Below are positions 28,002 to 37,447 of a stretch of DNA of 64,000 bases, one piece after another. Source of the DNA: Bradymonas sediminis (GTDB lineage Bacteria; Myxococcota_A; Bradymonadia; Bradymonadales; Bradymonadaceae). Position 1 is the first letter of the stretch; each line of letters opens with the position of its first letter. The notes beneath the pieces were generated by a model. It was given only the letters and a program-made list of their open reading frames with translations, ran no database searches and was not told where the DNA came from. Both the position numbers and the translations under genes were made by a program. Location of the stretch: assembly GCF_003258315.1 (NCBI RefSeq), contig NZ_CP030032.1, positions 3,846,501 to 3,910,500 on the forward strand, in the 5' to 3' direction.

Positions 28002-28742
28002 CTAGTCAGCTTTTGGTTTCATCAATTCGGCGATGATCGCTTCGCGCTTCTCGCGCTGCTCCGCGACCAAATCCTCGACGGTTTGCTGGAGCGCCGACTC
28101 ATTATGACCGAGCCAACCCAGCGAATTCTCTATACTTTTGGAGGTCTCAGACTCCATCAGCATAATATGCCATTGTTCGGATTTTTTGTCGCGGTCCAAC
28201 AGATAGACTTGCTTCGCGCGGGTCGAAATTCGCGCGGCAGTGCTGTCCTTATTGACCTCCAACTCGTCGATATCGGTGCCGATGCGAATCGCCTCATCCT
28301 CGGCGAATTTCTGGGACTGAAAGAGCTTCAAAAACAGGCCCTTTCCGTCTTTCACCTCGTCGAGCAAGACCGCGCCGGATTGCTGGCGCGCGATGCGGTG
28401 GTCGGTAAGGGGCAAAAATTGCTCGATGGTCTCGTCCATCTCTACCAGATGCTCGTAGCGATCCTGGAAATAGACGTGGGTGGCCTGGTCGCTATACTTC
28501 CACACGCCTTCGCCGTCGCCGGCCAAGAGCGCGTCGCGGAAGAGATAATACGCGCCGTCGGGCTCGGTCGGGTCGAGCTCAGAACTACACCCGGGGGCCC
28601 AGGCGAGCATCATAAGCATCGTCAGCGCCCACAGGGCTGCGCGCGCGGCGCGACGCCGGTTCTTTGAGCCAAATTTCGCACAAGCGCTCGCGACGGTTTT
28701 CACCGCGGCGGGCGCGCGTTTCACAGTGTTTTGAGGATTCAA
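28002..28742 (-). CDS. Predicted lipoprotein, unknown function
   Basis: A 246-aa protein with a long basic N-terminus, hydrophobic core (ALWALTMLMMLAWAPGC) and predicted lipidated Cys52. The mature part begins DPTEPDGAYYLFRDALLAGD, a layout seen in small periplasmic NTF2-like folds (weak inference), and ends in a charged helix (VEDLVAEQREKREAIIAEL). It lies 11 bp upstream of the giant kinase gene in the same orientation, so the two are probably one operon and this protein may be an envelope input or target of that kinase (inference). Confidence 0.7.
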   Translation of the reverse strand: MNPQNTVKRAPAAVKTVASACAKFGSKNRRRAARAALWALTMLMMLAWAPGCSSELDPTEPDGAYYLFRDALLAGDGEGVWKYSDQATHVYFQDRYEHLVEMDETIEQFLPLTDHRIARQQSGAVLLDEVKDGKGLFLKLFQSQKFAEDEAIRIGTDIDELEVNKDSTAARISTRAKQVYLLDRDKKSEQWHIMLMESETSKSIENSLGWLGHNESALQQTVEDLVAEQREKREAIIAELMKPKAD

Positions 28743-28886
28743 TTCAGACGCTCAGCACAAGGTAAATCAAAAAATTTCACACTTGAAAACACTACTATCT
28801 CCCACCGGATATGTAAACTAATGGCGCTCGAGGAGCGCGTCCTCAACCGGTGCCCCCCCGGAGGCCCGGGGCGAGCGCGATTTGGA

Positions 28887-30848
28887 CTATTTCAGGGTCG
28901 ACAGCTCCGCGGGAATCGGCGGCGCCCCCAGGCGTTTCCAGCGCCGCTCAAACCATCGGCGCCAATAGAAATTAGCGTCCTCCTTCGACCAAGACAGGCT
29001 CGCGGGCTCGCGCTTTGACAGCCGCATCAAAATGCGCTGCGCGTTATAGCTGAGGTGGTCATCGTCGGCGACCGCCCGGCACAGGTCCCACACCTCGCGC
29101 ACGCTGAGGCGCTCGACCGAATAGCCGGCCGCGCGAAACCCACCGGCGAGCCACTCATCGCGCCCCATCGCGCGGTGCTCGGCGTACCAATTTTGCCACA
29201 GCTCGGCGATCTCAGCCGGCGTAAGCTCCTCGCCCTCGACCTTTTGCGCCTCGGCACGCTGCAGCACCTCCCCGGGCGAGACGACCGCGCGCTCACGAAT
29301 CGAAGCGCCGTCGGCGTCGGGCGTTTGGGCGCGCGGGACCATCCGATAATTGGTCAGGATCCGCAGCGCGCTCAACGCGCTTTGGCGCACGCCGTCATGC
29401 TCCGAGTTCAGCATCGCGATGAGCGCCGGCACCGGACGCGCGCTCTCGGTATAGACGAGCGCCTGGGCGACAAAGATCCGCGCGTCGGTCATCTCGGCGC
29501 CGGTGACCTGCGCCGCGTCAGGCATCCCGCTGGGAAGTTGAATCGGGCGCGCGACGCCCAGCGCGGCCACCAACGCGTCGACCGCATCGCGGTCGGCGAT
29601 GCTCCCAAGCGCGCTGATCATCTCGACCAGCGCCTGGGGGTCTTCTTCGGCGACGAGCTGCTTTGCCAGGGCATCAGAGCCGACCCCAAACTCCCCGAGC
29701 GCGCGCGCCGCGGCGGCGCGCACCCGCGCGTCCGAATCGGCGAGCGCCCCAATCACCGCGTCCCGCTCTCCGCTGGCGTCGAGCATATGCAGGCGACGCA
29801 CCGCCGCCAGGCGCACGTCAGCCTCGGCGTCGCCCGTCAACTTGGCCGCCTTCTTGATAATATTTCGACGCGCTCCGGCGTGGGACTTATACCCGCGGAC
29901 CTTGCGACCCACGTCCACACAGCCGGACTCGGCGTCGGTCTTCGAGCAGTAGATCCGAAGATGAAAATGATTGTCGTGGGGCAGCGCGCCGCCCGGCTGG
30001 TGCAGCAGCACACTCGCCTTCTGAACCACGTCGCGCTTGGCGCCCTGCTTTCGCGCCTCCTTGAGCAAGATTCGCTTCAGCGGATTGGAGATGAAGATAT
30101 ATTGCAGGGTCGCCGAATCGGCTTGAATCAACCCCTCGACCAACGCCCAATTGCGGGGCGCGTCGAAATAATAATGCTGGATTTCGCCATCTTCTCCGAC
30201 CACCTCGGCGTAGCCATTTGCGTCCAGAGAGACGAGGTTATCCGGCGTGGCAGGCTGCCCCTCCGAGTCCAACACAAAGAACCCCAGATCGGCATCTCGC
30301 CCCGAATTATGCGAGAAAGAATAGGGGATATCACCGCCACCCTCGGCGCTGAAATTCCCCAGCGGAACCACAGACTCCGGGAACTTCTTAACCACATGCG
30401 CCCCGGCCTGCTCCACCAGGGCGAGCATCGCGTCGGAGGTAAAGTTTAACCCGCGCGTATGTTGCACCCGGAGCTGCTGCAGGTAGGGGTGCGGCTGCGG
30501 GATGCGGCGCGCGTTCGCCAGCCAGCCGTGTGTGACGCTGCCCACCGAGCGACTTTCGCTCGACGACTCCTCCGGGAGCAGCGGAAAATCTGGCGAGCGT
30601 GTGCCGATGTCCGGCATCGTCCAATGCTCCTCTGAGGCCGGGGGCGGCCCGATAAAGGGCGGCGGCTGGGGGGGCGGGATAAGCTCGGGAGCAGGCTTCG
30701 CCTCGGCGCTTAGCCCACCTTCGACGGCCGGAATGCTTGACGTGGTTGCGCAGGCTGCCCAAGAAAAAGGCAGCCCAACGAAGGCGAACGCAGCCAAAAG
30801 AACGGGCCATCGCGTCGGCATCAGGGCCCGCGGGGTACGCGTTTCCAT
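28887..30848 (-). CDS. Murein endopeptidase (peptidase M74, MepA-like) fused to HEAT repeats, lipoprotein
   Basis: A 653-aa protein. The signal peptide ends SWAAC (lipobox). After a Pro-rich linker, the M74 domain (about 100-310) has SHNSGRDADLGFF with His180 and Asp185, and PHDNHFHLRIYC with His291, His294 and His296, the zinc-binding pattern of penicillin-insensitive murein endopeptidases that cut D-Ala-mDAP crosslinks. From about 330 on are HEAT-type repeats (ADVRLAAVRRLHMLD, ARVRAAAARALGEFG). The ATG at 30848 has GAGG ten bases upstream. The frame stays open 96 codons further upstream; see 30849-31240. Confidence 0.85.
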   Translation of the reverse strand: METRTPRALMPTRWPVLLAAFAFVGLPFSWAACATTSSIPAVEGGLSAEAKPAPELIPPPQPPPFIGPPPASEEHWTMPDIGTRSPDFPLLPEESSSESRSVGSVTHGWLANARRIPQPHPYLQQLRVQHTRGLNFTSDAMLALVEQAGAHVVKKFPESVVPLGNFSAEGGGDIPYSFSHNSGRDADLGFFVLDSEGQPATPDNLVSLDANGYAEVVGEDGEIQHYYFDAPRNWALVEGLIQADSATLQYIFISNPLKRILLKEARKQGAKRDVVQKASVLLHQPGGALPHDNHFHLRIYCSKTDAESGCVDVGRKVRGYKSHAGARRNIIKKAAKLTGDAEADVRLAAVRRLHMLDASGERDAVIGALADSDARVRAAAARALGEFGVGSDALAKQLVAEEDPQALVEMISALGSIADRDAVDALVAALGVARPIQLPSGMPDAAQVTGAEMTDARIFVAQALVYTESARPVPALIAMLNSEHDGVRQSALSALRILTNYRMVPRAQTPDADGASIRERAVVSPGEVLQRAEAQKVEGEELTPAEIAELWQNWYAEHRAMGRDEWLAGGFRAAGYSVERLSVREVWDLCRAVADDDHLSYNAQRILMRLSKREPASLSWSKEDANFYWRRWFERRWKRLGAPPIPAELSTLK

Positions 30849-31240
30849 GTCGGATTTTTCCTCAGGCATGCTCATATATGAATTAGCAGCGCCAAAAAAC
30901 GGGGGGTGGGATGACTTATCTTCGACGCCGTCGCGGGGCGACGGCGCCACCAGGTAGGAATCGACGGAGCGTCGATAGAATCTCCTAGCATCATCGACCG
31001 GGGTTTTGATAATTCTAGCGAAGCCCTTGAAATTAAACAACAAAGACAGAATGATAGAAGCCCCGAGCGCACCAAGCCAACAAGCAACGCCGGCGAGAAT
31101 TCCAATAATTTGGCATATCGCGGGCAAAAAAAACACAGCATCTTCGCCGTCAGACCCGATAAAACCCTTGAGTCGATGGCCTTATCGTTCTAAAAGCAGC
31201 GGGTATTAAATCACCGCAATCACCGACCAAGAGGTGGCAA
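30849..31240. other. Divergent intergenic region with an in-frame hydrophobic extension
   Basis: This region separates the murein endopeptidase gene (leftward) from yebC (rightward). The endopeptidase frame stays open to a GTG at 31136, encoding a hydrophobic stretch (GVACWLGALGASIILSLLF) and a polar linker before the lipoprotein signal. No ribosome site precedes that GTG and a second signal peptide follows, so I treat it as non-coding or a separate remnant. The extra 96 codons could still be real. A promoter for yebC must lie within about 100 bp of 31241. Confidence 0.4.
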
Positions 31241-31999
31241 ATGGCTGGACATAGTAAATGGGCGAATATTAAGCATAAAAAGGGCCGCGAAGACGCAAAG
31301 CGCGGCAAAATTTTCAGCAAATTGGTCAAAAAAATCACCGCGGCGGCGCGGCGCGGTGGTGGCGATATCGACGTCAATAACGAGCTTCGGCTGTATGTCG
31401 ATAAGGCCAAAGCCGCGAATATGCCCAAAGACAATATCGAGCGCGCCATCAAGAAGGGCACCGGCGAGCTTGAGGGCGTCTCCTATGACGCGTTCAACTA
31501 CGAGGGTTACGGCCCCGGCGGCGTCGCGATTTATCTGACCGGCGCGACCGACAACCGCAACCGAATCGTCGCCGATTTGCGCCATCACTTTAACAAAAAC
31601 AATGGCAACCTGGGCGAAGACGGCTGCGTCAACTGGATGTTCAAGGACCGCGGCATCTTCAGCATCAGCGAAGACCAGATCGAGGACGTCGACGAGCTGA
31701 TGATGTTCGCGCTGGAGAACGGCGCGGTCGACGTCGAGCACGAAGACGGCGTGGTCACCATCCTATGCGAGTACAGCGACTTCATGGCGCTTCGCGGCGC
31801 GCTTGAGGAAGCCGGCTATAACGAGTTCATCACCGACGAGCTCACCAAATTGGCCGACGTCTTCGTCACCCCGGACGTCGACATCGCGCGCCAAAACCTG
31901 CGCCTCTTCGAGATCCTCGAGGACGAAGACGACGTCGAGAACGTGTACCACAACCTCGAGTTGAGCGACGAAGTCGCCGCGGAGCTCGCGGCGGAATAA
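31241..31999 (+). CDS. yebC: YebC/PmpR family protein
   Basis: A 252-aa protein with the family start AGHSKWANIKHKKGREDAKR, the KAANMPKDNIERAIKKGTG motif and the acidic C-terminal domain. Members were described as DNA-binding transcriptional regulators; some YebC proteins also help ribosomes at proline-rich stretches, so the exact role is open. Full length. GAGGTGG precedes the ATG. It converges on the RCC1-like gene with 16 bp between the stops. Confidence 0.95.
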   Translation: MAGHSKWANIKHKKGREDAKRGKIFSKLVKKITAAARRGGGDIDVNNELRLYVDKAKAANMPKDNIERAIKKGTGELEGVSYDAFNYEGYGPGGVAIYLTGATDNRNRIVADLRHHFNKNNGNLGEDGCVNWMFKDRGIFSISEDQIEDVDELMMFALENGAVDVEHEDGVVTILCEYSDFMALRGALEEAGYNEFITDELTKLADVFVTPDVDIARQNLRLFEILEDEDDVENVYHNLELSDEVAAELAAE

Positions 32000-32015
32000 G
32001 TGCGCGTCGGCCTGG

Positions 32016-33827
32016 CTAAAATGTATGAATCCGCTGCGCCACCGGCTCGCATGTCCTGGGATAGCTGGGGTCTTCCGTATGCCGAGGGAGACCCCAACAC
32101 CAGATATCGCCGCCTTCGGTCAATACACAGTTAATGCTCTGGGTTTCCCAATCTTGCGGAATCCCTTCGACCGGTTGTTGCGGCTGAAAATATGGATCCG
32201 GCAAAGTTCCGCTCGTCGCAGAATGTCGCCCGAGCTTGCAGCCCGCATTATTACCCCAACATCGAATCTCGTGATCAACGGTCACACCACAAAAGCCGTC
32301 ATAGAGTTCGCTGATATCTACGATGGGAATATCCCAGGCGGTTCGTTCAGGCACATCATGTATTCTGGCCGCGCCCGGATCAATCGGTTGCCCAAACTCG
32401 CCACGTATGCTCTTCCCCCAGCACCAAATCTGCTGCTGGGTATCAACCCCACAAATGGCAGCACCGCCGCCAAAATTTGGTGCCGCCGCAAGCGACGTAA
32501 ATACACTCGGCGCGGCGACCGCCACAAAGTCGTCTTGGTTGACGCGTCCGCCATTGCCCAATTCCCCCTTCACTCCCTGCCCCATGCAATGCCAGGTTCG
32601 CTCTTTTCGGGTCTGCGCACATAGCGACTGGCCCGACATAATAAACTGACTGAATTGACGCGCATCCATCAGCACCGGTATTGATGAATAACTCGCATCA
32701 TCCGCGCCTGGAATTGGAAGACTACTTTTTATTGAGAGATTTCCCCAACAAAATAGCGCTCCGTCGAAGGTAAGCCCACAGGTCGTGGTGCTCCCCACCC
32801 CCAAGGTTTCGAATCGAAGTTCTGTATTGACCGCAGTTGGCGACTCAATACGTGCCGTAAAACGGTCTCCACCGAGCCTCTGATAAGTATTATTCCCCCA
32901 ACAATAAGCGCGATCGTCCATCGAGAGCGCACAAAAATGCTCTTCGCCGAATTTTTGTCGATACACGGATTTGAAACGAATATCACCGTCGACTTCAACA
33001 GGTTTAAACACTGGTATCGACAACCCCTCGGTAATCTGCTCCGAATCACCAGGGCCCATCGAATACAATTTTCCATCGGTGGAGACAGCTAGGCAGTCGT
33101 ACGCCGAGCAATCCAGCGCATCAAATTTTAGTTCGACCCGAAATTGCGCCTGCGCCTCTAGCTCTCCCAGCCGCGCTTGAATTCTCACCTCGCCGGGTTC
33201 GAGCCCGACGAGACTCCCCTGGGCGTCGATACTTGCGGTCTCGGGGGCATCGCTCTGCCAATCAACCTGCAGATTTCTAAATTTTGTATTATCCCCGGTA
33301 TAACCTTTAACGTTTAGCGCCAGGCGTTCGCCGACACCGATCTCTTCTTGCGCCGGGAAGATTTCGATGCGCTCGATCACATCGATCGGCAGCACCGTCA
33401 CCTCGACCGACTCCTCAGCATCCCCGCTGGTTGCTAAAAGATTCGTCTCGCCGGCCTCGAGCGCGCTGAGCAACCCCGACTCATCCACCGCCGCGACCTG
33501 TGTGTCTTCGATACGCCAGGTAACGATCTGATCTTCGAGTTGGTGCCCTTCGGCGTCATACGCCCGAAAAGTCATCGGGATGGCCTGCAGTTCGACGGCT
33601 TCCACTGGGTTGGGTGAAACGACCAATATGGCAGCCCGCGTCGGCTCGTATGTATCCGCCTCAACAGCATCGTGCACCGAGTCAGGCATCGAGTCCTGCG
33701 TGGCCGCGTCGGGATTTATTCTATTAGTGCCCTTATCCGACGAACAGGCAGTGCCGAATAGCGCTTGACATACTAACAGACACGGAACGGCATACAAAAA
33801 ACGAAAAATATGTCTCTTATGCCCCAT
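32016..33827 (-). CDS. RCC1-repeat lipoprotein with bacterial Ig-like domain
   Basis: A 603-aa secreted protein. Signal peptide ends FGTACSS (lipobox). Residues about 55-130 form a BIG2-type Ig-like domain (VTWRIEDTQVAAVDESGLLSA), and a second similar segment follows (VDWQSDAPETASIDAQG). The C-terminal half has about six RCC1-like blades marked by CWG (YCWGNN, FCWGNL, IWCWGKS, IRCWGNN, IWCWGL), giving a beta-propeller. The ATG at 33827 has AAGGA before it and suits the signal peptide. Probable surface display or adhesion protein; ligand unknown. Confidence 0.82.
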   Translation of the reverse strand: MGHKRHIFRFLYAVPCLLVCQALFGTACSSDKGTNRINPDAATQDSMPDSVHDAVEADTYEPTRAAILVVSPNPVEAVELQAIPMTFRAYDAEGHQLEDQIVTWRIEDTQVAAVDESGLLSALEAGETNLLATSGDAEESVEVTVLPIDVIERIEIFPAQEEIGVGERLALNVKGYTGDNTKFRNLQVDWQSDAPETASIDAQGSLVGLEPGEVRIQARLGELEAQAQFRVELKFDALDCSAYDCLAVSTDGKLYSMGPGDSEQITEGLSIPVFKPVEVDGDIRFKSVYRQKFGEEHFCALSMDDRAYCWGNNTYQRLGGDRFTARIESPTAVNTELRFETLGVGSTTTCGLTFDGALFCWGNLSIKSSLPIPGADDASYSSIPVLMDARQFSQFIMSGQSLCAQTRKERTWHCMGQGVKGELGNGGRVNQDDFVAVAAPSVFTSLAAAPNFGGGAAICGVDTQQQIWCWGKSIRGEFGQPIDPGAARIHDVPERTAWDIPIVDISELYDGFCGVTVDHEIRCWGNNAGCKLGRHSATSGTLPDPYFQPQQPVEGIPQDWETQSINCVLTEGGDIWCWGLPRHTEDPSYPRTCEPVAQRIHTF

Positions 33828-34143
33828 AATCCTTCTCAAATTAGTCGTTACTATATTCACAAAACGAAAGAAGCGTTCAGTGAGCAATTACTACAGCGTG
33901 AGCGGAAGTTGAGGAGCATTTGGGGCGGCCTGATTAAATCTTATTGCCCTGGAAGTGGGCTTGCACCAGGTAGGGACGCCGTCAGTTTAGGCTCACAATA
34001 TAGTAAGATATACCCATAATTGGATATCAAACCGCTCGCATTAAAGACGCAGAAAGGAAGGCATTATTTTGAGGTGCTAGACACTCAGATAGCAGCAAGG
34101 CCGGGTCGAATATCTCGACCCGGCCTTGCCCTTTGTCTATAGT
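33828..34143. other. Intergenic region, AT-richer than flanks
   Basis: It lies upstream of the RCC1 lipoprotein gene and downstream of the SDR gene, so it should hold the RCC1 promoter. Apart from the long hairpin at 34095-34129, I see no gene or clear repeat. Base composition is lower in GC than the surrounding genes. Confidence 0.5.
34095..34129 (-). terminator. Long perfect hairpin after the SDR gene, probable terminator
   Basis: A 15-bp perfect stem (arm GCAAGGCCGGGTCGA at 34095-34109) with a 5-nt loop, just past the SDR stop codon. No T-run follows on either strand, so it may act as an mRNA 3' stabiliser or a Rho-independent terminator of atypical form. Confidence 0.55.
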
Positions 34144-34992
34144 CTATTCCGCCTTGAATTTCGGGTCGAAGATCATCGCCGACAGCGGCGGCGGCTCGTG
34201 CCCCTCAACGATCTGGTATTTCGAGAAGTCGGTGACCCCCGCCTCGCGCAGGACGTCTTCGTCGTAGAAGGCGTTGCCGGTGCAGGTGCGCGGCTCGCGG
34301 GTCACGATCTCAAGGACCGTGTCACTCAGGATATAGGGGGAGCGCCAGGTCTCAGGGGTGCCCAGGTTGAAGTGGATGGTCGCCTGGGTCTGGATGGCGG
34401 CGACCGGCCAGAAGGCGTTGACGCCGATGTTATGCTCGCGCATCTCTTCGGCCAGCGACTGCGCCAAAAAGGTCATGCCGAGCTTGGAGAGCGCGTAGGC
34501 GGCCTTATTCGGGGCGCGGTCGATCGCGATGGGCGGCGAGGCCATCAGGATATGGCCGTAATTGCGCTCGATCATATGCGGCAGCGCATAATAGCTGCAG
34601 GCGTAGGCGGCGCGGGCGTTGATGCCCATCATCAGGTCGAAACGCTTGGGCGGGGTCTGGAGCGCCGGCTTCATATTGATCGCGCCGGCGTTGTTGATCA
34701 GGATATCCAGGCGCCCCCACTTGTCGATCGTCTGGTTGATGGCCGACTCAATCTGATCGTCGTAGCGCACGTCAAGCTTGAGCGGCAGCGCCTCGGCCCC
34801 GGCGGCTTCGACGTCCGCGGCGGTGGTATGAATCGTGCCCGGCAGCTGCGGATGCGGCTCGTCGGTCTTGCCGGTGACCACGATATTGCAGCCCTCTTTG
34901 GCCAGCGCGATGGCGATGTCGCGGCCAATCCCGCGGGTCGAACCGGTGATAAAGGCAACCTGGCCTTCGAGTCTCTTCGCTGAGTTCCCCAT
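34144..34992 (-). CDS. SDR-family NAD(P)-dependent oxidoreductase
   Basis: A 282-aa short-chain dehydrogenase. Cofactor motif TGSTRGIG (16-23), NNAG (100-103), catalytic Ser152 and the Tyr166-x3-Lys170 pair (YALSK) are all present. Overall it resembles the hydroxysteroid-dehydrogenase-like (HSDL2-type) group by its long C-terminal part with WPVAAIQTQAT; substrate not predictable. The ATG at 34992 has AGGGAGAG upstream. It appears to be a single-gene unit. Confidence 0.88.
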   Translation of the reverse strand: MGNSAKRLEGQVAFITGSTRGIGRDIAIALAKEGCNIVVTGKTDEPHPQLPGTIHTTAADVEAAGAEALPLKLDVRYDDQIESAINQTIDKWGRLDILINNAGAINMKPALQTPPKRFDLMMGINARAAYACSYYALPHMIERNYGHILMASPPIAIDRAPNKAAYALSKLGMTFLAQSLAEEMREHNIGVNAFWPVAAIQTQATIHFNLGTPETWRSPYILSDTVLEIVTREPRTCTGNAFYDEDVLREAGVTDFSKYQIVEGHEPPPLSAMIFDPKFKAE

Positions 34993-35077
34993 AATTTTCT
35001 CTCCCTTCAAATCAGTTCATTGATCGGAATAATCACTCAACTGCATTGAGCCCTGCGTCTGCGCAACAGCCCACGCC

Positions 35078-37447
35078 TTACGGACATCTCGGCGCGCCCC
35101 CGGGGGCGTTGGAATCATCGGCACAGATCGTCAATTGCAAGTCGCCGATGCGCCCGGCCTTCGCCTCGGCGTAGAGCTCGGTATATTCGGGCGGCGTGAT
35201 AATTTTCATGAAGCGCAGATTCGACAGTATATGCTCAATCTTCTCCAGACGCGAGGAGGCAAGATAACCGTTGAGCACCTGGCGCCCGAAGATCGACGGG
35301 CCGGGCAAAATCGCGCCGAGCAGCGCGGTCTGCGCGATGCTCAACTCCTCGGCGGGCACCTTAAAATAGCGCTGCGCCGCGGCGCGAATCCCCTGAAACC
35401 CCGGCCCCCACTCGACCATATTGACGTAGAGCTCCAGGATGCGCTCCTTGCTCAACTCCCGCTCAAGCCGCCAGGTGACGTAGGCCTCCTGGAGCTTTCG
35501 GGCCAGGGTGCGCTCGCGGTCCAAAAACAGGTTTTTGGAGAGCTGCTGGCTCAGCGTCGAGCCGCCGCGCTTGAGCGCGCCCTGCTCGATATTAAAGGCA
35601 ATCGCGCGGCGAAGCCCCGCCCAGTCGAATCCCTCATGCTTAAAAAACTTGGCGTCTTCGGCCGCGGCGAGCACCAGGGGAACCCGCATCGGCAACGCCT
35701 CATAATCCACCCAATCCTCGAGCGCGATCGCATTCACCAGCGTGCCCGGCAGGTCGATGGAGGGCGGCCCGGTGCCCGCCAGCACCAGGACATCGGCGCG
35801 GCGCGAGTCTCCCAGCACCGACACATCGCCCTCAAAGCCCACCGACAACGCGATGTCCGCGGGGAATCGCGTATGCCCGGAGGTCGCGATCTCGAAGCCA
35901 AATTCGCCCTCAAAATTGCTCCCGCGCGCGAGCTTGCTCAGCGACAGCGGCATCGCGTCGCGCAGCGCCTGCGGATGAAGATTCTCGGCGGCCAATGAGA
36001 TATCGAAGATGAACCCCGCCCCGGCGTCCACCGCGTAGCCATCCAGGCGCACCGGTCCCGCCTGGCCTAGCGTCGCCGCACCGCGGTTCACGCTGAGCGT
36101 GCGCGCCATCGGCTGAAAAAGGGCGTCCAGCTCAAGGCCGAGCTGCGCGAACTCCAGCGGCTCATCGTTGACCAGCGGCAGCGACACGACGAGGTCACGC
36201 GAGTCCACGTCGAGCGAGAACTCGACCAGGTCCAGCGCCGGCTCATAGCTGAGCTCGACCTCGCCGGAATGCACCCCGCGCGCCACCGCGTGGCCGAGCC
36301 CCAGGGTCTTGGACGCCGGCGCGCTCTGAAAGTCTTTGAGCAAAATATGGCTGGTCAACACCCCCCAGGTCGAGGACCAATTCGCGCTAAATGACGCCAC
36401 GCCCGACTGACCGTCCTCAACCTCGCCCTGCACAATCGTGGTCCGCGCAAGGGCGTCGTATTGCAACTCGAAATTCGCGAGTTCGTAGGGAAAAACCACG
36501 CTGCCTTCACCGTCGACCACGGACACCGTGGCGAGGTTCAGGCGGACCTCATTTTTCCCGGCGCTCAGCGACATTAAATCCGAGCGCGCCCGAACGCCAT
36601 GGCCGGCCGCGAACTCAACTTCCTTGAGCGCGAAGACCGCCGGCGAGCATTGGGGGCATAGGGTCATCGACTCGGTCGACACCGCGAAGGGCAAGTGAAT
36701 ATTGAACCAGCGGTCGATCCGGGTGGGCTCGCGCGGCTGAATCAGATAGGTGGCCGCCTCGTTGCCTGCGTCCGCAACTTCCTTAATCGCAAAGGAGGTC
36801 CCATCGGGCATCTGGCCGTAGGCGTGGCGAAACTCGACCGGGGTCGGGCGGCCGGGGGCGATCAAAAAATCGGCGCGCTGCACCCACAGAGGGCGCTGCA
36901 TCGCCGGCAGCGGCGCGAAGTCCACGCTCATCCGAACATCGTGCACGATGGTCAACAACGGCAGCGGCGCGCTGGGCTTTGCGGGCTTCGACGCCGGGGG
37001 CGTTTCTTGTGATTTAGTCGATTTGGCGGGGGTGGCCGAAGTTGACTCGGGCGGCGGCTCAGGGGTGCGCGCTGCCACGCCGGGTTGGCGCGTCAGGCGG
37101 ATATCGCCGCCGTGGACCTCAACCTCACCGGGGTAGACCTCGCCACGGGTAAAGAGCGCCTGCATCGAGACGCGCACGTCGACCTCGTCGAGGTCGGCTT
37201 CGAGCAAATAATCACCGCGGCGCGCTCGGACTTCGACGCCCTCAAAGCGCAGACCGGTGAGCCCCAGGGGTTGATAGGTTTTGACCCGCAGGTTCACCCG
37301 ATGGCGCCGGGCAAAACGCTCCATTTCGGCGGCGACAAGGTCGCCGCCGAGGACCGGAAGGCGCGCGGCATAGCCGGCGAGCATGGCCAACGCCAAAAGC
37401 CCCACGCAAAGCGCCATCGTCAGGCGCGTCGGCACACCAAGACTCAC
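35078..37447 (-). CDS. GT51 peptidoglycan glycosyltransferase with large AsmA-like N-terminal region
   Basis: A 789-aa protein. One N-terminal membrane helix, then about 520 periplasmic residues with repeated beta-rich AsmA/DUF-like pattern (LTGLRFEGVEVRARRGDYLL). The C-terminal GT51 domain (about 575-770) has AAEDAKFFKHEGFDW with the catalytic Glu, GGSTLSQQLSKNLFL and ELYVNMVEWGPGFQGI. There is no transpeptidase domain, so it polymerises glycan only, like MtgA, but with a large extension. GTG start at 37447 overlaps the upstream stop as GTGA, indicating translational coupling. Confidence 0.85.
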   Translation of the reverse strand: MSLGVPTRLTMALCVGLLALAMLAGYAARLPVLGGDLVAAEMERFARRHRVNLRVKTYQPLGLTGLRFEGVEVRARRGDYLLEADLDEVDVRVSMQALFTRGEVYPGEVEVHGGDIRLTRQPGVAARTPEPPPESTSATPAKSTKSQETPPASKPAKPSAPLPLLTIVHDVRMSVDFAPLPAMQRPLWVQRADFLIAPGRPTPVEFRHAYGQMPDGTSFAIKEVADAGNEAATYLIQPREPTRIDRWFNIHLPFAVSTESMTLCPQCSPAVFALKEVEFAAGHGVRARSDLMSLSAGKNEVRLNLATVSVVDGEGSVVFPYELANFELQYDALARTTIVQGEVEDGQSGVASFSANWSSTWGVLTSHILLKDFQSAPASKTLGLGHAVARGVHSGEVELSYEPALDLVEFSLDVDSRDLVVSLPLVNDEPLEFAQLGLELDALFQPMARTLSVNRGAATLGQAGPVRLDGYAVDAGAGFIFDISLAAENLHPQALRDAMPLSLSKLARGSNFEGEFGFEIATSGHTRFPADIALSVGFEGDVSVLGDSRRADVLVLAGTGPPSIDLPGTLVNAIALEDWVDYEALPMRVPLVLAAAEDAKFFKHEGFDWAGLRRAIAFNIEQGALKRGGSTLSQQLSKNLFLDRERTLARKLQEAYVTWRLERELSKERILELYVNMVEWGPGFQGIRAAAQRYFKVPAEELSIAQTALLGAILPGPSIFGRQVLNGYLASSRLEKIEHILSNLRFMKIITPPEYTELYAEAKAGRIGDLQLTICADDSNAPGGAPRCP

